A stretch of DNA of 47,631 nucleotides from Streptomyces sp. sk2.1 (GCF_008120935.1 NZ_RDBO01000020.1:177344-224974); one strand, 5' to 3'; counted from the stretch's first letter, positions 16,365 through 27,310 are shown. The notes: generated by a model from the sequence alone, not told the origin. Translations and numbers: made by a program.

Positions 16365-17909
16365 TCACTGGTGGACGATGCCCTCCTCCAGCTTCTGGCC
16401 CCGCAGCAGGAACCAGGCGGCGACCGCCGTCGCCAGCAGGACCGCGGCGCCGACGCCCGCGGCGACCCTCAGTCCGTCCACGAACGCCTCCTGTGCCGCG
16501 GCGAGCAGTTCCTGCCCCTGCCGGGCGGGCAGCCCGTGGGTCGCCTCGACCGCGCCGCCCAGTGACTCGTGGGCGGCCGCGGCGTGGTCGGCCGGGACGC
16601 CCGCGGGCGATTCGAACTTCTGGTAGACGCCGGTGACGATGGAACCGAGCAGGGCGATGCCGAGGGCCGCGCCGAGTTCGTACGCCGTCTCCGAGACCGC
16701 TCCGGCGGAACCCGCCTGTTCCTTCGGGACGCTGGAGAGGATCACGTCGGAGGTGACGGTGAAGGCGAAGCCCGCGCCGAGGCCGACGACCAGGAGCACC
16801 GCGCCGATCAGCGGGTACGCGGTCTGCTGATGGATCAGGGTGACCGCGGCGAGCGCCAGGCCGACCGCCCCGAGACCGCCGGTCACCACCGAGCGCACCG
16901 AGAAGCGCCGGGCCGCCCTTCCGGCGAGCAGGCCCGCGACGACCGCGCCGATGGCCGCCGGGAGTTCGGCGAGACCGGCCTCCAGCGGCCTGCGTCCCTG
17001 CACCAGCTGGAGGAACTGGGAGAGGAAGAAGACCAGTCCGGACAGGCCGAGGATGGTCAGCAGGTCGGCCAGGACCGCGCCCGAGAAGCCCCGGTGGTGG
17101 AAGAGCCGCATGTCCAGCAACGGCGACTGGAGGGTGAGCTGCCTGCGCACGAACCAGCAGAGCGCGGCCAGGCCGCCGATGCCCGTGACGGCGATCTCCC
17201 AGCTCGGGCCGTGCGCCGCCAGTTCCTTGACGGCGTAGACGACGCCGATCATGCCGACGAAGGAGAGCGCGACGCTGCCCAGGTCCCAGGGGCCCGGGGC
17301 CGGGTTCTTCGACTCGGGGATCATCTTCGCGCCGACGATCACGAGGATCACCATGACGGGCAGGTTGATCAGGAAGACCGAGCCCCACCAGAAGTGCTCC
17401 AGCAGGAACCCGCCGACCACGGGTCCGACGGCCGCGCCCGCCGAGGCCATCGCTCCCCAGATGCCGATGGCCAGGCTGCGCTCGCGCGGGTCGTGGAAGA
17501 GGTTCCGGATCAGGGCGAGCGTGGACGGCATGAGGGTGGCGCCCGCGACACCGAGCAGCGCCCGCGCCAGGATCATCATCTCGGGGGTGTGCGCGTAGGC
17601 GTTGAGCACGGAGACCGCGCCGAACGCGGTCGCGCCGCACAGCAGCAGCTTCTTGCGCCCGATGCGGTCGCCGAGGCTGCCCATGGAGACGAGGAGGCCG
17701 GCGATGACGAAGGAGTAGACGTCACCGATCCACAGCAGCTGGGTGCCGGTCGGTTCGAGGTCCTCGGTGAGGAACGGGGTCGCCAGGCCGAGGACGGTGG
17801 CGTCGATCGCCACGAGCAACACGGCGAGGACGAGTACGGCCAGGGCGATCCACCGCCCGGGACGGTACAGCTCGTCCGAGGTCTTCGCCCGTTGTTCGAT
17901 ACGGCTCAT
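16365..17909 (-). CDS. MFS drug transporter of the DHA2 (14-TM, EmrB/QacA) family
   Basis: 514-residue proton-coupled multidrug efflux pump in the membrane. Length and about 14 hydrophobic segments fit DHA2. The family motif A appears as GSLGDRIGRKKLLL after TM2, and the motif C region as GAAVGPVVGGFLLEHFWW in TM5. The ATG at 17909 overlaps the TGA of the TetR gene (ATGA), so both are one operon and the pump is presumably controlled by that regulator. The substrate is unknown. Confidence 0.92.
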   Translation of the reverse strand: MSRIEQRAKTSDELYRPGRWIALAVLVLAVLLVAIDATVLGLATPFLTEDLEPTGTQLLWIGDVYSFVIAGLLVSMGSLGDRIGRKKLLLCGATAFGAVSVLNAYAHTPEMMILARALLGVAGATLMPSTLALIRNLFHDPRERSLAIGIWGAMASAGAAVGPVVGGFLLEHFWWGSVFLINLPVMVILVIVGAKMIPESKNPAPGPWDLGSVALSFVGMIGVVYAVKELAAHGPSWEIAVTGIGGLAALCWFVRRQLTLQSPLLDMRLFHHRGFSGAVLADLLTILGLSGLVFFLSQFLQLVQGRRPLEAGLAELPAAIGAVVAGLLAGRAARRFSVRSVVTGGLGAVGLALAAVTLIHQQTAYPLIGAVLLVVGLGAGFAFTVTSDVILSSVPKEQAGSAGAVSETAYELGAALGIALLGSIVTGVYQKFESPAGVPADHAAAAHESLGGAVEATHGLPARQGQELLAAAQEAFVDGLRVAAGVGAAVLLATAVAAWFLLRGQKLEEGIVHQ

Positions 17910-18457
17910 TGCTCCACGCTCCGGCGTGCGCCGCCGAGCAGCAACTCGACGATCATGTACTGGAAGTCCTTGCTCGCGACCCGGCCCGTCTGGACCGTCC
18001 AGGCCCCGCTGGAGACCAGCCCGTAGAGGGCCTCGGTCAGCCAGGCGGGGGTGAGGTCGATCCGGAACTCGCCGCGTTCCTGGCCGCGCCGGAAGAAGGC
18101 GGCGACGCGGGCGTCGAGCCGGCTCCAGCCCTCGTTGACCTGTTCGCCCTCGAAGAGCTGGTTCTCGGTGACGAGGAAGGAGAGCAGTCCGGCGCCCGGT
18201 TCGACGGCCGCGATCAGCCGGCGCAGCGCCTCCTCCGAGGTCCCCTCGTCGAGCCCGGCGGCGTCCAGCGCCGCTTCGAACTCCTGGATGCCCAGCTCCT
18301 CCAGCGCCCTGACCAGCGCGTCCCGTCCGGCGAAGTGCCGGTGCAGGGTGGCGCGGCCGATGCCCGCGGCTCTGGCGACCTCGTCCATGGTGGCGGTCGA
18401 TTTGCGGGTCAGCAGGGCGGCGGCGCTGCGCAGCACCTGCTCACGGTCGAGAGTCAT
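17906..18457 (-). CDS. TetR-family transcriptional repressor of the adjacent MFS pump
   Basis: 183 residues. The N-terminal helix-turn-helix reads LRSAAALLTRKSTATMDEVA, then GIGRATLHRHFAGRDALVRAL, typical TetR; the C-terminal part is the ligand-binding/dimer domain. I chose the ATG at 18457: TATGGT lies six bases before it and the palindrome at 18477-18494 overlaps the -35 region, as expected for autorepression; the open frame continues upstream but through that operator. Translationally coupled to the MFS gene downstream. Confidence 0.9.
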   Translation of the reverse strand: MTLDREQVLRSAAALLTRKSTATMDEVARAAGIGRATLHRHFAGRDALVRALEELGIQEFEAALDAAGLDEGTSEEALRRLIAAVEPGAGLLSFLVTENQLFEGEQVNEGWSRLDARVAAFFRRGQERGEFRIDLTPAWLTEALYGLVSSGAWTVQTGRVASKDFQYMIVELLLGGARRSVEQ

Positions 18458-18476
18458 GAGACAACCATAGACCATT

Positions 18477-18494
18477 TGAGACATCAATGTCTCA
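18477..18494. promoter_or_regulatory. TetR operator palindrome
   Basis: TGAGACATCAATGTCTCA, two perfect 8-base arms around CA, in the 76-base gap between the divergent TetR and HAD-like genes. GAGAC half-sites recur at 18457-18462, next to the TetR start. Confidence 0.7.
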
Positions 18495-18533
18495 CCGGAA
18501 AGGTGTCGCCCCCGGACACGGCACGGGAGGACC

Positions 18534-19082
18534 ATGGCGTCCATGACGCATGTCGCCGTGAAGCCGCTCCTGCTGATCGACATCGACGGCCCGCTCAACC
18601 CCTACCTCGCGCTCGCACACCCCGGGGCCCCGGACGGATACGCGAGACACCCGATGCGGCCGACCGGGTGGGAACAGGGGCCGCCGCTGCCGGTCCTGCT
18701 CAACCCGGAGCACGGGCGGGCCCTGCGGATCCTGGCCGGCCGCTACGAACTGGTCTGGGCGACGACCTGGAAGGACGAGGCCAACCAGTGGGTCGGCCCC
18801 CGCCTCGGGCTGCCCCCGCTGCCGTACATCGACTGGCCGGCGATGCACGGCACCGCCCCCGCCGGTACGTACTGGAAGACGCAGTACGTCGTGGAGTACG
18901 CGGCCGGGCGGCCGTTCGCCTGGATCGACGACGAGATCACCCTGCGGGACCGGGAGTGGATCCTGGGGCACGGGGTCACCGAGGCGCTGCTGCGGTGGAT
19001 CGATCCGGGGCTCGGGCTGCTGCCGGACGACTTCGCGGCGCTCGCCGCGTGGGCGGACGGCCGGGCCGGCGGCAGGGGGTGA
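18534..19082 (+). CDS. HAD-like protein of unknown substrate
   Basis: 182 residues. The start PLLLIDIDGPLNPYLA has the DxD nucleophile motif of the haloacid dehalogenase superfamily; later ELVWATTWKDEAN (motif II Thr) and FAWIDDEITLRD (motif IV acids) fit. It resembles the short HAD domains described with RNA-repair proteins, here standing alone. ATG at 18534 follows GGGAGG at four bases. It is divergent from the TetR gene, so the operator may control both. Confidence 0.78.
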   Translation: MASMTHVAVKPLLLIDIDGPLNPYLALAHPGAPDGYARHPMRPTGWEQGPPLPVLLNPEHGRALRILAGRYELVWATTWKDEANQWVGPRLGLPPLPYIDWPAMHGTAPAGTYWKTQYVVEYAAGRPFAWIDDEITLRDREWILGHGVTEALLRWIDPGLGLLPDDFAALAAWADGRAGGRG

Positions 19083-19096
19083 GCCCCTCGGGCGGG

Positions 19097-19123
19097 GCCG
19101 GTCACCGGGGCCCGGTGACCGGC
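19097..19123. terminator. Bidirectional hairpin terminator
   Basis: Perfect 13-bp arms (19097-19109, 19111-19123) with a single-base centre, between the convergent HAD-like and sigma-factor genes. Confidence 0.75.
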
Positions 19124-19133
19124 GTGCCGCGGC

Positions 19134-20006
19134 TCAGGCGTCGAGCACCACCAGGTCCAGGCCGGGAAGACCGGCCGGGTCGTCGATCGCGAGCATCTCG
19201 ACGACCCTCCCCCGCTCGATGGTGAAGACCAGGACCGAGAACTTCCCGCCGTCGAGGGCCGAGAGGACCGCCGGCCGGTCGCCGACCACGGCCGGCTGCG
19301 ACGACCGGGCGAACGGCGCGAACATCATCGCCCGGCGGGCCACCGCCTCGGCGCCCCGCACCAGGGACGGCGTACCGGTGACGGACCGCACCACCACGTC
19401 CGGGTCGAGCACGGCCACGAGGGCGTCGAGGTCGCCGTCGCGGGCGGCGGCCAGGAAGGCGTCGACCACCTCCCGCCTGCGGGAGAGGCCGGGGTCCGCG
19501 ACCGGCTCCGCGCCCCGCACCCGGCGGCGCGCCCGGCTGGCGAGCTGCCGGGCCGCGGCCGGGGTGCGGTCCACGACCGGGGCGATCTCGTCGAAGGGCA
19601 CGGCGAACATGTCGTGCAGCACGAAGGCGAGCCGCTCGGCGGGGTCGAGCGTCTCCAGCACGACGAGCATCGCGAGGCCGACCGAGTCGGCCAGCAGCGC
19701 CTGCTGCTCGGGGTCGGCCTCCGGCCGGTCGCCGGGGGTGCTCTCCTCGGGCGCCCCGGTGTCCAGGGGCGCCTCGGGCCGGGAGCGGCGGGAGCGGAGC
19801 ATGTCCAGGCACACCCGCCCGACGACCGTGGTCAGCCAGCCGTCCAGGTTCTCGATCGCCCGGCCGTCGGAACGGCCGAGCCTGATCCACGCCTCCTGGA
19901 CGGCGTCCTCCGCCTCGCCCGTCGAGCCGAGCATCCGCTGGGCCACGGCCCTCAGCCGGGGCCGGTTCGCCTCGAAGCGCTCCGCCAGGAACTCGTGTCC
20001 GTCCAC
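19134..20006 (-). CDS. ECF41/SigJ-type sigma factor with C-terminal SnoaL-like domain
   Basis: 290 residues. Sigma region 2 is LRAVAQRMLGSTGEAEDAVQ and WLTTVVGRVCLDMLRSRR (about residues 20-75); region 4 is PFDEIAPVVDRTPAAARQLASRARRRV (about 140-170). The extra C-terminal 120 residues (VVDAFLAAARDGDLDALVAVLDPDVVV) are a SnoaL/NTF2-like fold, which in the ECF41 group takes the place of an anti-sigma factor. ECF41 genes often sit by a redox enzyme; here an aldo/keto reductase lies upstream on the same strand. GTG at 20006 has GAGGAA upstream; a GTG at 20036 is also possible. Two perfect inverted repeats lie just upstream. Confidence 0.88.
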   Translation of the reverse strand: MDGHEFLAERFEANRPRLRAVAQRMLGSTGEAEDAVQEAWIRLGRSDGRAIENLDGWLTTVVGRVCLDMLRSRRSRPEAPLDTGAPEESTPGDRPEADPEQQALLADSVGLAMLVVLETLDPAERLAFVLHDMFAVPFDEIAPVVDRTPAAARQLASRARRRVRGAEPVADPGLSRRREVVDAFLAAARDGDLDALVAVLDPDVVVRSVTGTPSLVRGAEAVARRAMMFAPFARSSQPAVVGDRPAVLSALDGGKFSVLVFTIERGRVVEMLAIDDPAGLPGLDLVVLDA

Positions 20007-20039
20007 GGTCGTGTTTCCTCCGTCGTGTTCCGTCACCGC

Positions 20040-20070
20040 GCCGACGTGCCGGGGTCCCCGGCACGTCGGC
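20040..20070. repeat. Perfect 15-bp inverted repeat upstream of the sigma factor
   Basis: GCCGACGTGCCGGGG, a central T, and the exact reverse complement. It starts 34 bases before the sigma-factor start codon, so it is in the mRNA leader or promoter: an operator or a transcript hairpin. Confidence 0.7.
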
Positions 20071-20077
20071 GGATCGT

Positions 20078-20101
20078 GGTCCGTCACCGTACTGACGGAC
20101 C
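20078..20101. repeat. Second inverted repeat, GGTCCGTCA-N6-TGACGGACC
   Basis: Nine-base arms at 20078-20086 and 20093-20101. CCGTCACCG is also found at 20030-20038, nearer the gene. Possible binding site for the sigma factor's own promoter control; the terminator role for the AKR gene is less likely but open. Confidence 0.55.
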
Positions 20102-20178
20102 GGACCGCACGGATGTGACGGGCGCTCCCGGCCGGGCGGGAACTCCGGAACACGCCCCGGGGTCCGCGTCCCGGCCGG

Positions 20179-21150
20179 TCAGCTCCACGGCAGCCCGGCG
20201 CGGTGCCGCCAGTACGCCTCGGGCTCCTCCACCAGCGCGTCGAGCCGGGCGCGCAGTTCCTCGTCGAGGTCGACGACGGGCGCGTGCAGGTTCCCGGCGA
20301 GCTGGCCGACGGTCGCCGCGCCGGAGAGCACCACCCCGGCCCAGGGCTGGTGCAGCACGAACGCCAGGGCCACCGCGTCACTGCCGACACCGGCCCCGGC
20401 GGCGATCTCCTGGAGCACCGCGGGGGCCTCCGTACCGGCGAGCCGCCCGTTGGCCACGGCCTCCTTGACGATCACGGTGAGCCCGGCGGCGTGGGCCTCG
20501 GCGAGCGCGGCCCCGGCCGAGGTCTCCAGCGCGTTGTAGGTGGCCTGCACCGTGCGGAAGAGCGGTTCGCCGTCCACGGTGACGGCGAGGGCGGCCCGGA
20601 TCGCGTCGGCCTGGGCGGGTCCGCTGGTGCTCAGGCCGACGCTGACCCCTTCGCCGGCGAGCGCGGCGAGCCCGGCGTGCAGTTCCCGGTCGGTCAGGGC
20701 CGGGCTGTCGGCGGTGACCGAGTGGATCTGGTAGAGGTCGAGGCGGTCGCCGAGCAGCGCGCCGGTCTCGGCCCGCTGGCGCAGGAACGTGGCGAGGCCG
20801 TGGTCCTTGACCTCGTGCTCCTCGGCCTCGACGCTCCAGCCGGCGGTGTAGGTGTAGCCCCATTTGCTGCCGACGACGACGTCGTCCGCCTCCGGGTGCG
20901 CCGTCAGCCAGTCGGCCAGGAACTCCTCCGACCGGCCGTAGGAGCGGGCCGCGTCGAAGTAGCGGACGCCCTGGGCGTAGGCGGCGTCGAGCAGTTCGTG
21001 GGTGCGTGCGCGCAACGCCTCGACGCCGCGGTCCGCGGGCAGGTCGCGGTCGCGGTGGAGGTTGATGTAGCCGGGCCTGCCGACCGCCGCCAGCCCGAGC
21101 CCGATGTGGGCGGTCGGAGTCGTCGCTGCGGCCAGCCTGGCGAAAGGCAT
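20179..21150 (-). CDS. Aldo/keto reductase
   Basis: 323-residue NADPH-dependent oxidoreductase with a TIM-barrel fold. Visible family residues: the catalytic D and Y in RYFDAARSYGRSEEFL, K in VVVGSKWGYTY, H in DLYQIHSVTAD; near the C-terminus GVVLSGAATVGQLAGN marks the cofactor site. The ATG at 21150 is preceded by GAGGAG. Substrate unknown. It lies upstream of the SigJ-like gene on the same strand with about 170 bases between. Confidence 0.9.
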   Translation of the reverse strand: MPFARLAAATTPTAHIGLGLAAVGRPGYINLHRDRDLPADRGVEALRARTHELLDAAYAQGVRYFDAARSYGRSEEFLADWLTAHPEADDVVVGSKWGYTYTAGWSVEAEEHEVKDHGLATFLRQRAETGALLGDRLDLYQIHSVTADSPALTDRELHAGLAALAGEGVSVGLSTSGPAQADAIRAALAVTVDGEPLFRTVQATYNALETSAGAALAEAHAAGLTVIVKEAVANGRLAGTEAPAVLQEIAAGAGVGSDAVALAFVLHQPWAGVVLSGAATVGQLAGNLHAPVVDLDEELRARLDALVEEPEAYWRHRAGLPWS

Positions 21151-21210
21151 CGTGGGCTCCTCGTCGGTCGGGTGCTCTCTCCCCCGTCAACGTAACCCAG
21201 CTCACGAGAG

Positions 21211-21248
21211 CCGGGGGCGGGGAGCGCGCGAACGCTCCCCGCCCCCGG
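21211..21248. terminator. Terminator after argH
   Basis: Perfect 16-bp arms (21211-21226, 21233-21248) with a 6-base loop, 18 bases beyond the argH stop. Confidence 0.85.
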
Positions 21249-21266
21249 TATCCGCCCCCGCGGCGG

Positions 21267-22778
<1,512 letters not shown>

Positions 22779-22788
22779 CTACTGGGGA

Positions 22789-23982
22789 TCAGGCCAGGTC
22801 ACGCTTGGCGGCGATCTTCGTGGAGAGGCCGAAGATCTCGATGAAGCCCTGCGCCTTGGACTGGTCGAACGTGTCGCCCGAGTCGTAGGTGGCGAGGTTG
22901 AAGTCGTAGAGCGACTCCTCGGACTTGCGGCCGGTGACGACGGCGCGGCCCGCGTGCATGGTCATCCGGATGTCGCCGGTGACGTGCTGGTTGGCCTCGT
23001 TGATGAAGCCGTCCAGGGCGCGCTTGAGCGGCGAGAACCACAGGCCGTCGTAGACCAGCTCGCCCCAGCGCTGCTCGACCTGCCGCTTGTAGCGGGCCAG
23101 CTCGCGCTCGACGGTGACGTTCTCCAGCTCCTGGTGGGCGGTGATCAGCGCGATCGCGCCCGGGGCCTCGTACACCTCGCGGGACTTGATGCCGACGAGC
23201 CGGTCCTCGACCATGTCGATCCGGCCGATGCCCTGGGCGCCGGCCCGCTGGTTGAGCTGCTGGATGGCCTGGAGGACGGTGACGGGCTTGCCGTCGATGG
23301 CCACCGGCACGCCCTCCTTGAAGGAGATGACGACCTCGTCGGCCTCGCGCGGGGTGGCGGGGTTCTCGGTGTACTCGTAGATGTCCTCGATCGGCGCGTT
23401 CCAGATGTCCTCCAGGAAGCCCGTCTCGACGGCGCGCCCGAAGACGTTCTGGTCGATGGAGTACGGGGACTTCTTGGTGGTCGCGATCGGGAGGTTCTTC
23501 TCCTCGCAGAAGGCGATCGCCTTGTCCCGGGTCATCGCGTAGTCGCGGACCGGGGCGATGCACTTCAGGTCGGGGCCGAGCGCGGAGATGCCGGCCTCGA
23601 AGCGGACCTGGTCGTTGCCCTTGCCGGTGCAGCCGTGGGCGACGATGCCGGCGTTGTGCTTGTTGGCGGCGGCGACGAGGTGCTTGACGATGGTCGGCCG
23701 GGAGAGGGCCGAGACCAGCGGGTAGCGGTCCATGTAGAGGGCGTTGGCCTTGATCGCGGGGAGGCAGTACTCCTCGGCGAACTCGTCCTTGGCGTCCGCG
23801 ACCTCGGCCTCGACGGCACCGCAGGCGAGCGCGCGCTTGCGGATGACGTCCAGGTCCTCGCCACCCTGGCCGACGTCCACGGCAACGGCGATGACCTCGG
23901 CGCCCGTCTCCTCGGCGATCCAGCCGATGGCGACGGAGGTGTCCAGGCCGCCCGAATAGGCGAGTACGACGCGCTCGGTCAC
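22789..23982 (-). CDS. argG: Argininosuccinate synthase
   Basis: 397 residues. Condenses citrulline and aspartate with ATP. The N-type ATP-pyrophosphatase loop is at the very start ([17 protein letters not shown]); [15 protein letters not shown] and the citrulline/aspartate-binding loops follow; [13 protein letters not shown] and [20 protein letters not shown] are typical. The GTG at 23982 is preceded by AAGGAG, which decides it over the in-frame upstream codon at 24003. The promoter overlaps a likely ArgR site. Confidence 0.97.
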   Translation of the reverse strand: MTERVVLAYSGGLDTSVAIGWIAEETGAEVIAVAVDVGQGGEDLDVIRKRALACGAVEAEVADAKDEFAEEYCLPAIKANALYMDRYPLVSALSRPTIVKHLVAAANKHNAGIVAHGCTGKGNDQVRFEAGISALGPDLKCIAPVRDYAMTRDKAIAFCEEKNLPIATTKKSPYSIDQNVFGRAVETGFLEDIWNAPIEDIYEYTENPATPREADEVVISFKEGVPVAIDGKPVTVLQAIQQLNQRAGAQGIGRIDMVEDRLVGIKSREVYEAPGAIALITAHQELENVTVERELARYKRQVEQRWGELVYDGLWFSPLKRALDGFINEANQHVTGDIRMTMHAGRAVVTGRKSEESLYDFNLATYDSGDTFDQSKAQGFIEIFGLSTKIAAKRDLA

Positions 23983-24012
23983 GGGTTTCTCCTTACGGTG
24001 CAATCACTGATG

Positions 24013-24047
24013 GGTATAACTATGCAGTCCTCCGTATGTTTTGTCAA
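24013..24047 (-). promoter_or_regulatory. argG promoter with probable ARG box
   Basis: On the minus strand TTGACA (24042-24047) and CATAGT (24019-24024) are 17 bases apart. The -10 lies in TGCATAGTTATACCC, an AT-rich imperfect palindrome resembling Streptomyces ArgR sites. Confidence 0.55.
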
Positions 24048-24167
24048 AGGCGCGGGCGGGTGGCGTGCCGACGGGCCGGGCGCCCGGTCCGCCGGTGCTC
24101 CCCCACCGGCGTCCCGGCTGTCGAAACACCCCTGTCCGCGGTGGAGTTGCCGACGACAATGGCCGGT

Positions 24168-24767
24168 ATGGGAAAAACGTACGAGCGCATCGACGGACGG
24201 CTCAGGACCTTCATCGAGGAACAGCACGTCTTCTTCACGGCGACCGCGCCCCTGGACGGCGAGGGCACGGTCAACCTCTCCCCCAAGGGGGTCAGCGGCT
24301 CGTTCGCCGTCATCGACGAGCTGACCGTGGCCTACCTGGACTTCGCGGGCAGCAACGCCGAGACCGTCGCCCACCTCCGCGAGAACGGCCGCATCACGCT
24401 GATGTGGTGCGCCTTCCAGGGCCCGCCGAACATCGTGCGGGTGCACGGCCGCGGCGAGCCGGTCTTCCGGGACGACCCCCGGTTCGGCCCGCTGCTCGCC
24501 CACTTCCCGGACGTGGACCCCCGCCTCCACGGACTGCGCGCCGTCATCGTGGTGCGGGCCGAGCTGATCCGGGACACCTGCGGCTACGGGGTGCCCTTCA
24601 TGTCGTACGACGAGGACCGGCCACTGCACGCCCAGCGCTTCGCCCGGGAGGACGACGCCTCGCTCGGCGCCTACTTCGAGAAGAAGGAGCACATAGCGAC
24701 CAGCATCGACGGGCTGCCCGGACTGCCGCTCCCGCTGCCGGTCATGCCGCACGGGGAGAAGGATTGA
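24168..24767 (+). CDS. Pyridoxamine 5'-phosphate oxidase-family (split-barrel flavin) protein
   Basis: 199 residues with the FMN split-barrel pattern: FFTATAPLDGEGTVNLSPKG, VAYLDFAGSNAETVAHLREN and LMWCAFQGPPNIVRVHGRG. Members of this subgroup are usually flavin- or F420-binding redox proteins of unknown substrate rather than true PdxH. I chose the ATG at 24168: GACAAT ends seven bases before it, the leaderless arrangement seen elsewhere in this window; an in-frame ATG at 24159 falls within that -10. It lies divergent to argG and just upstream of the YkuD-like gene. Confidence 0.82.
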   Translation: MGKTYERIDGRLRTFIEEQHVFFTATAPLDGEGTVNLSPKGVSGSFAVIDELTVAYLDFAGSNAETVAHLRENGRITLMWCAFQGPPNIVRVHGRGEPVFRDDPRFGPLLAHFPDVDPRLHGLRAVIVVRAELIRDTCGYGVPFMSYDEDRPLHAQRFAREDDASLGAYFEKKEHIATSIDGLPGLPLPLPVMPHGEKD

Positions 24768-24823
24768 GCCGTACGGAGCAGATCCGGGGGTGGGGGCCGG
24801 GCGGAGCGTCTAACGTCCGGGGC

Positions 24824-25525
24824 ATGCGCAGATCCGTGGTGACCGTGTCGGTACTGCTCGCGCTGGCGGGCTCGGTCGCGGCCCGGCCCGCCCCGGCGCC
24901 GACCTCTCCGGGACGGCTGGCCGACACCGGCGGCGGCACCCAGCTGATCACGGCCGAGGCGCCGGACACGGGCTCCACCACGGGCACCGTCACCTGGTGG
25001 AACCTGCGCCGGGGCGTCTGGGTGAGGGCCGGCTCCGCACCGGCCCGCTTCGGCGCGAAGGGCCTGGCCGAGGGCGCCTCGCGCAAGCAGGGCACGAACA
25101 CCACCCCCACCGGCCTGTACGACCTGCCGTACGCCTTCGGGACCGGGCCCGCACCGGCCGGCACCACCCACCCCTACCGGCGGATCAACGACCGGTCGTG
25201 GTGGTGCCAGGACAACGCGGCGCGGGACTACAACCGCTGGGTCGAGCCGCGCCCCGCGGACTGCCGGGCCGGCGAGGCGGAGCACCTGATCGCGTACCCG
25301 ACGCAGTACGCCCGCGCGCTCGTCATCGGGTTCAACTACGAGCGGCCGGTGCGCGGGCGCGGCGCCGGGATCTTCCTGCACGTCGACGGGCGCGGCGCGA
25401 CCGCCGGCTGCGTCTCCGTGCCGGCGTCCGCGATGGCCCGGATCCTCGACTGGGTGAACCCGGCCCGCCGTCCGCACATCGCGATCGGGACCCGGTCGGG
25501 TCCGACCGCGATCACGCGCTACTGA
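24824..25525 (+). CDS. Exported L,D-transpeptidase-fold (YkuD) protein
   Basis: 233 residues with a signal peptide (VVTVSVLLALAGSVAARPAP). The second half has the YkuD catalytic motif as IFLHVDGRGATAGCVSV: the His and, after a short gap, the Gly-Cys nucleophile. Such proteins cross-link or trim peptidoglycan outside the membrane, and this group (YkuD-like with WWCQDNAARDYNRWV) is common as 'L,D-transpeptidase family' in actinobacteria. The ATG at 24824 follows TAACGT by seven bases, implying a leaderless mRNA. The stop is 41 bases from the end of argR (convergent). Confidence 0.85.
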   Translation: MRRSVVTVSVLLALAGSVAARPAPAPTSPGRLADTGGGTQLITAEAPDTGSTTGTVTWWNLRRGVWVRAGSAPARFGAKGLAEGASRKQGTNTTPTGLYDLPYAFGTGPAPAGTTHPYRRINDRSWWCQDNAARDYNRWVEPRPADCRAGEAEHLIAYPTQYARALVIGFNYERPVRGRGAGIFLHVDGRGATAGCVSVPASAMARILDWVNPARRPHIAIGTRSGPTAITRY

Positions 25526-25566
25526 CGGTCCGGGAGCCCCGGGCGGCCGACGGACCCGACCGGCTC

Positions 25567-26103
25567 TCAGCGCTCGTTCTGGGCCAGCCGCAGCAGGTGG
25601 TCGGCCAGTGCCTGGCCGCCCGCCGGGTCGCGGCTGATCAGCATCAGGGTGTCGTCGCCCGCGATGGTGCCGAGGATGTCGTGCAGTTCGGCCTGGTCGA
25701 TGGCCGAGGCGAGGAACTGGGCCGCGCCCGGCGGGGTGCGCAGCACCACGAGGTTGGCCGAGGCCTCCGCCGAGATGAGCAGCTCGGCGGAGAGGCGCCG
25801 CATCCGCTCCTCCTTGGCGGAGCCGCCCAGCGGTGCCTGCGGGGTGCGGAAGCCGCCCTCGCTGGGAACCGCGTAGATCAGCTCGCCGCCGGTGTTGCGG
25901 ATCTTCACCGCGCCCAGCTCGTCCAGGTCCCGGGAGAGCGTCGCCTGGGTGACGCTCAGCCCGTCGTCGGCGAGGAGCTTGGCCAGCTGGCTCTGCGAGC
26001 GCACCGGCTGCCGGTTCAGGATGTCCACGATCCGGCGGTGGCGCGCGGTGCGGGTCTGCGGCACGGCCGGTCCCCCGTGCTCGGTCTCCTGCGCCTCGGT
26101 CAT
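25567..26103 (-). CDS. argR: Arginine repressor
   Basis: 178 residues. The N-terminal winged helix-turn-helix ([19 protein letters not shown], then [18 protein letters not shown]) binds ARG boxes; the C-terminal part ([33 protein letters not shown]) forms the arginine-binding hexamer core. ATG at 26103 lies 10 bases after the argD stop, with GAGG upstream. It is the last gene of the argCJBDR operon and so represses its own transcription. Confidence 0.96.
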   Translation of the reverse strand: MTEAQETEHGGPAVPQTRTARHRRIVDILNRQPVRSQSQLAKLLADDGLSVTQATLSRDLDELGAVKIRNTGGELIYAVPSEGGFRTPQAPLGGSAKEERMRRLSAELLISAEASANLVVLRTPPGAAQFLASAIDQAELHDILGTIAGDDTLMLISRDPAGGQALADHLLRLAQNER

Positions 26104-26113
26104 CGTCGTCGCC

Positions 26114-27310
26114 TCATTCTCCGGATCGTCCGTCCCCTCTTGCCGCGTCGAGAACACCGGGCAGTGCCCGGAGGAACGCGTCCACCTCCGCGTCGCCGAT
26201 GATCAGCGGCGGCATCAGCCGCAGGACATCGGGGGCGGGTGCGTTCACCAGGATTCCGGCTCCCTGAGCCGCCTGTTGCGCCTGGGGCGCAAGGGGCTCG
26301 GTGAGCACGATACCCAGCAGCAGCCCGGAGCCGCGGACATGGGAGACCAGCGGGTGGCCCAGACCCTCCACGGCCTCGCGGATCCTCTCGCCGAGCCGCT
26401 TCACCCGGTCCAGGGCGCCGTCGGCCGCCAGGGTGTCCAGGACGGCGAGTCCGGCGGCGCAGGCGACCGGGTTGCCGCCGAACGTCGTGCCGTGCTGCCC
26501 CGGCCCCAGCAGTTCGGCCGCCGGTCCGAACGCGACGGTCGCACCGATCGGCAGTCCGCCGCCGAGGCCCTTGGCGAGGGTGACGACGTCGGGTTCGACG
26601 CCCTGGTGGGCCTGGTGCTCGAACCAGTGGCCGCAGCGGCCGATGCCGGTCTGCACCTCGTCGAGCACGAGCAGGGTGCCGGTGGCCCGGGTGATCTCGC
26701 GGGCGGCCTCCAGGTAACCGGCGGGCGGCACGACCACCCCGTTCTCGCCCTGGATCGGCTCGATGATCACCAGCGCGGTGTCGGTGGTCACGGCCGCCCG
26801 GAGCGCCTCGACGTCGCCGTACGGGACGTGCGTGACGTCGCCGGGCAGCGGGAGGAAGGGGTCGCGCTTGGCGGGCTGGCCGGTCAGCGCGAGGGCGCCC
26901 ATGGTCCGGCCGTGGAAGCCGCCTTCGGTGGCGACCATGTGCGTGCGCCCGGTCAGCCGGCCGATCTTGAAGGCGGCCTCGTTGGCCTCGGCGCCCGAGT
27001 TGGCGAAGTAGACCCGGCCGGTGCGGCCGAAGAGCTGGAGCAGCCGTTCGGCGAGCGCGACGGGCGGCTCGGCGACGAAGAGGTTGGAGACGTGGCCCAG
27101 CGAGGCGACCTGGGCGGAGACCGCCTCGACGACGGCGGGGTGGGCGTGGCCCAGCGCGTTCACCGCGATGCCGCCGACGAAGTCGAGGTACTCGGTGCCG
27201 TCGGCGTCCCACACCCTGGCCCCCTCGCCGCGCACCAGGGGCAGCCGGGGGGTGCCGTAGTTGTCCATCAGCGCGTCGTTCCAGCGCCGGACGAGCTCCT
27301 GGTTGCTCAT
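26114..27310 (-). CDS. argD: Acetylornithine aminotransferase
   Basis: 398 residues, PLP-dependent class III aminotransferase converting N-acetylglutamate semialdehyde to N-acetylornithine. Visible: the start of the fold [58 protein letters not shown] (Asp to the PLP pyridine N) and the PLP lysine in [15 protein letters not shown]. The ATG at 27310 overlaps the argB stop (ATGA), indicating translational coupling. Confidence 0.96.
   Translation of the reverse strand: MSNQELVRRWNDALMDNYGTPRLPLVRGEGARVWDADGTEYLDFVGGIAVNALGHAHPAVVEAVSAQVASLGHVSNLFVAEPPVALAERLLQLFGRTGRVYFANSGAEANEAAFKIGRLTGRTHMVATEGGFHGRTMGALALTGQPAKRDPFLPLPGDVTHVPYGDVEALRAAVTTDTALVIIEPIQGENGVVVPPAGYLEAAREITRATGTLLVLDEVQTGIGRCGHWFEHQAHQGVEPDVVTLAKGLGGGLPIGATVAFGPAAELLGPGQHGTTFGGNPVACAAGLAVLDTLAADGALDRVKRLGERIREAVEGLGHPLVSHVRGSGLLLGIVLTEPLAPQAQQAAQGAGILVNAPAPDVLRLMPPLIIGDAEVDAFLRALPGVLDAARGDGRSGE

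Noticed and set aside
24003..24003. Upstream start of argG at 24003
   Set aside because: The AAGGAG site points to the GTG at 23982, and homology starts there.
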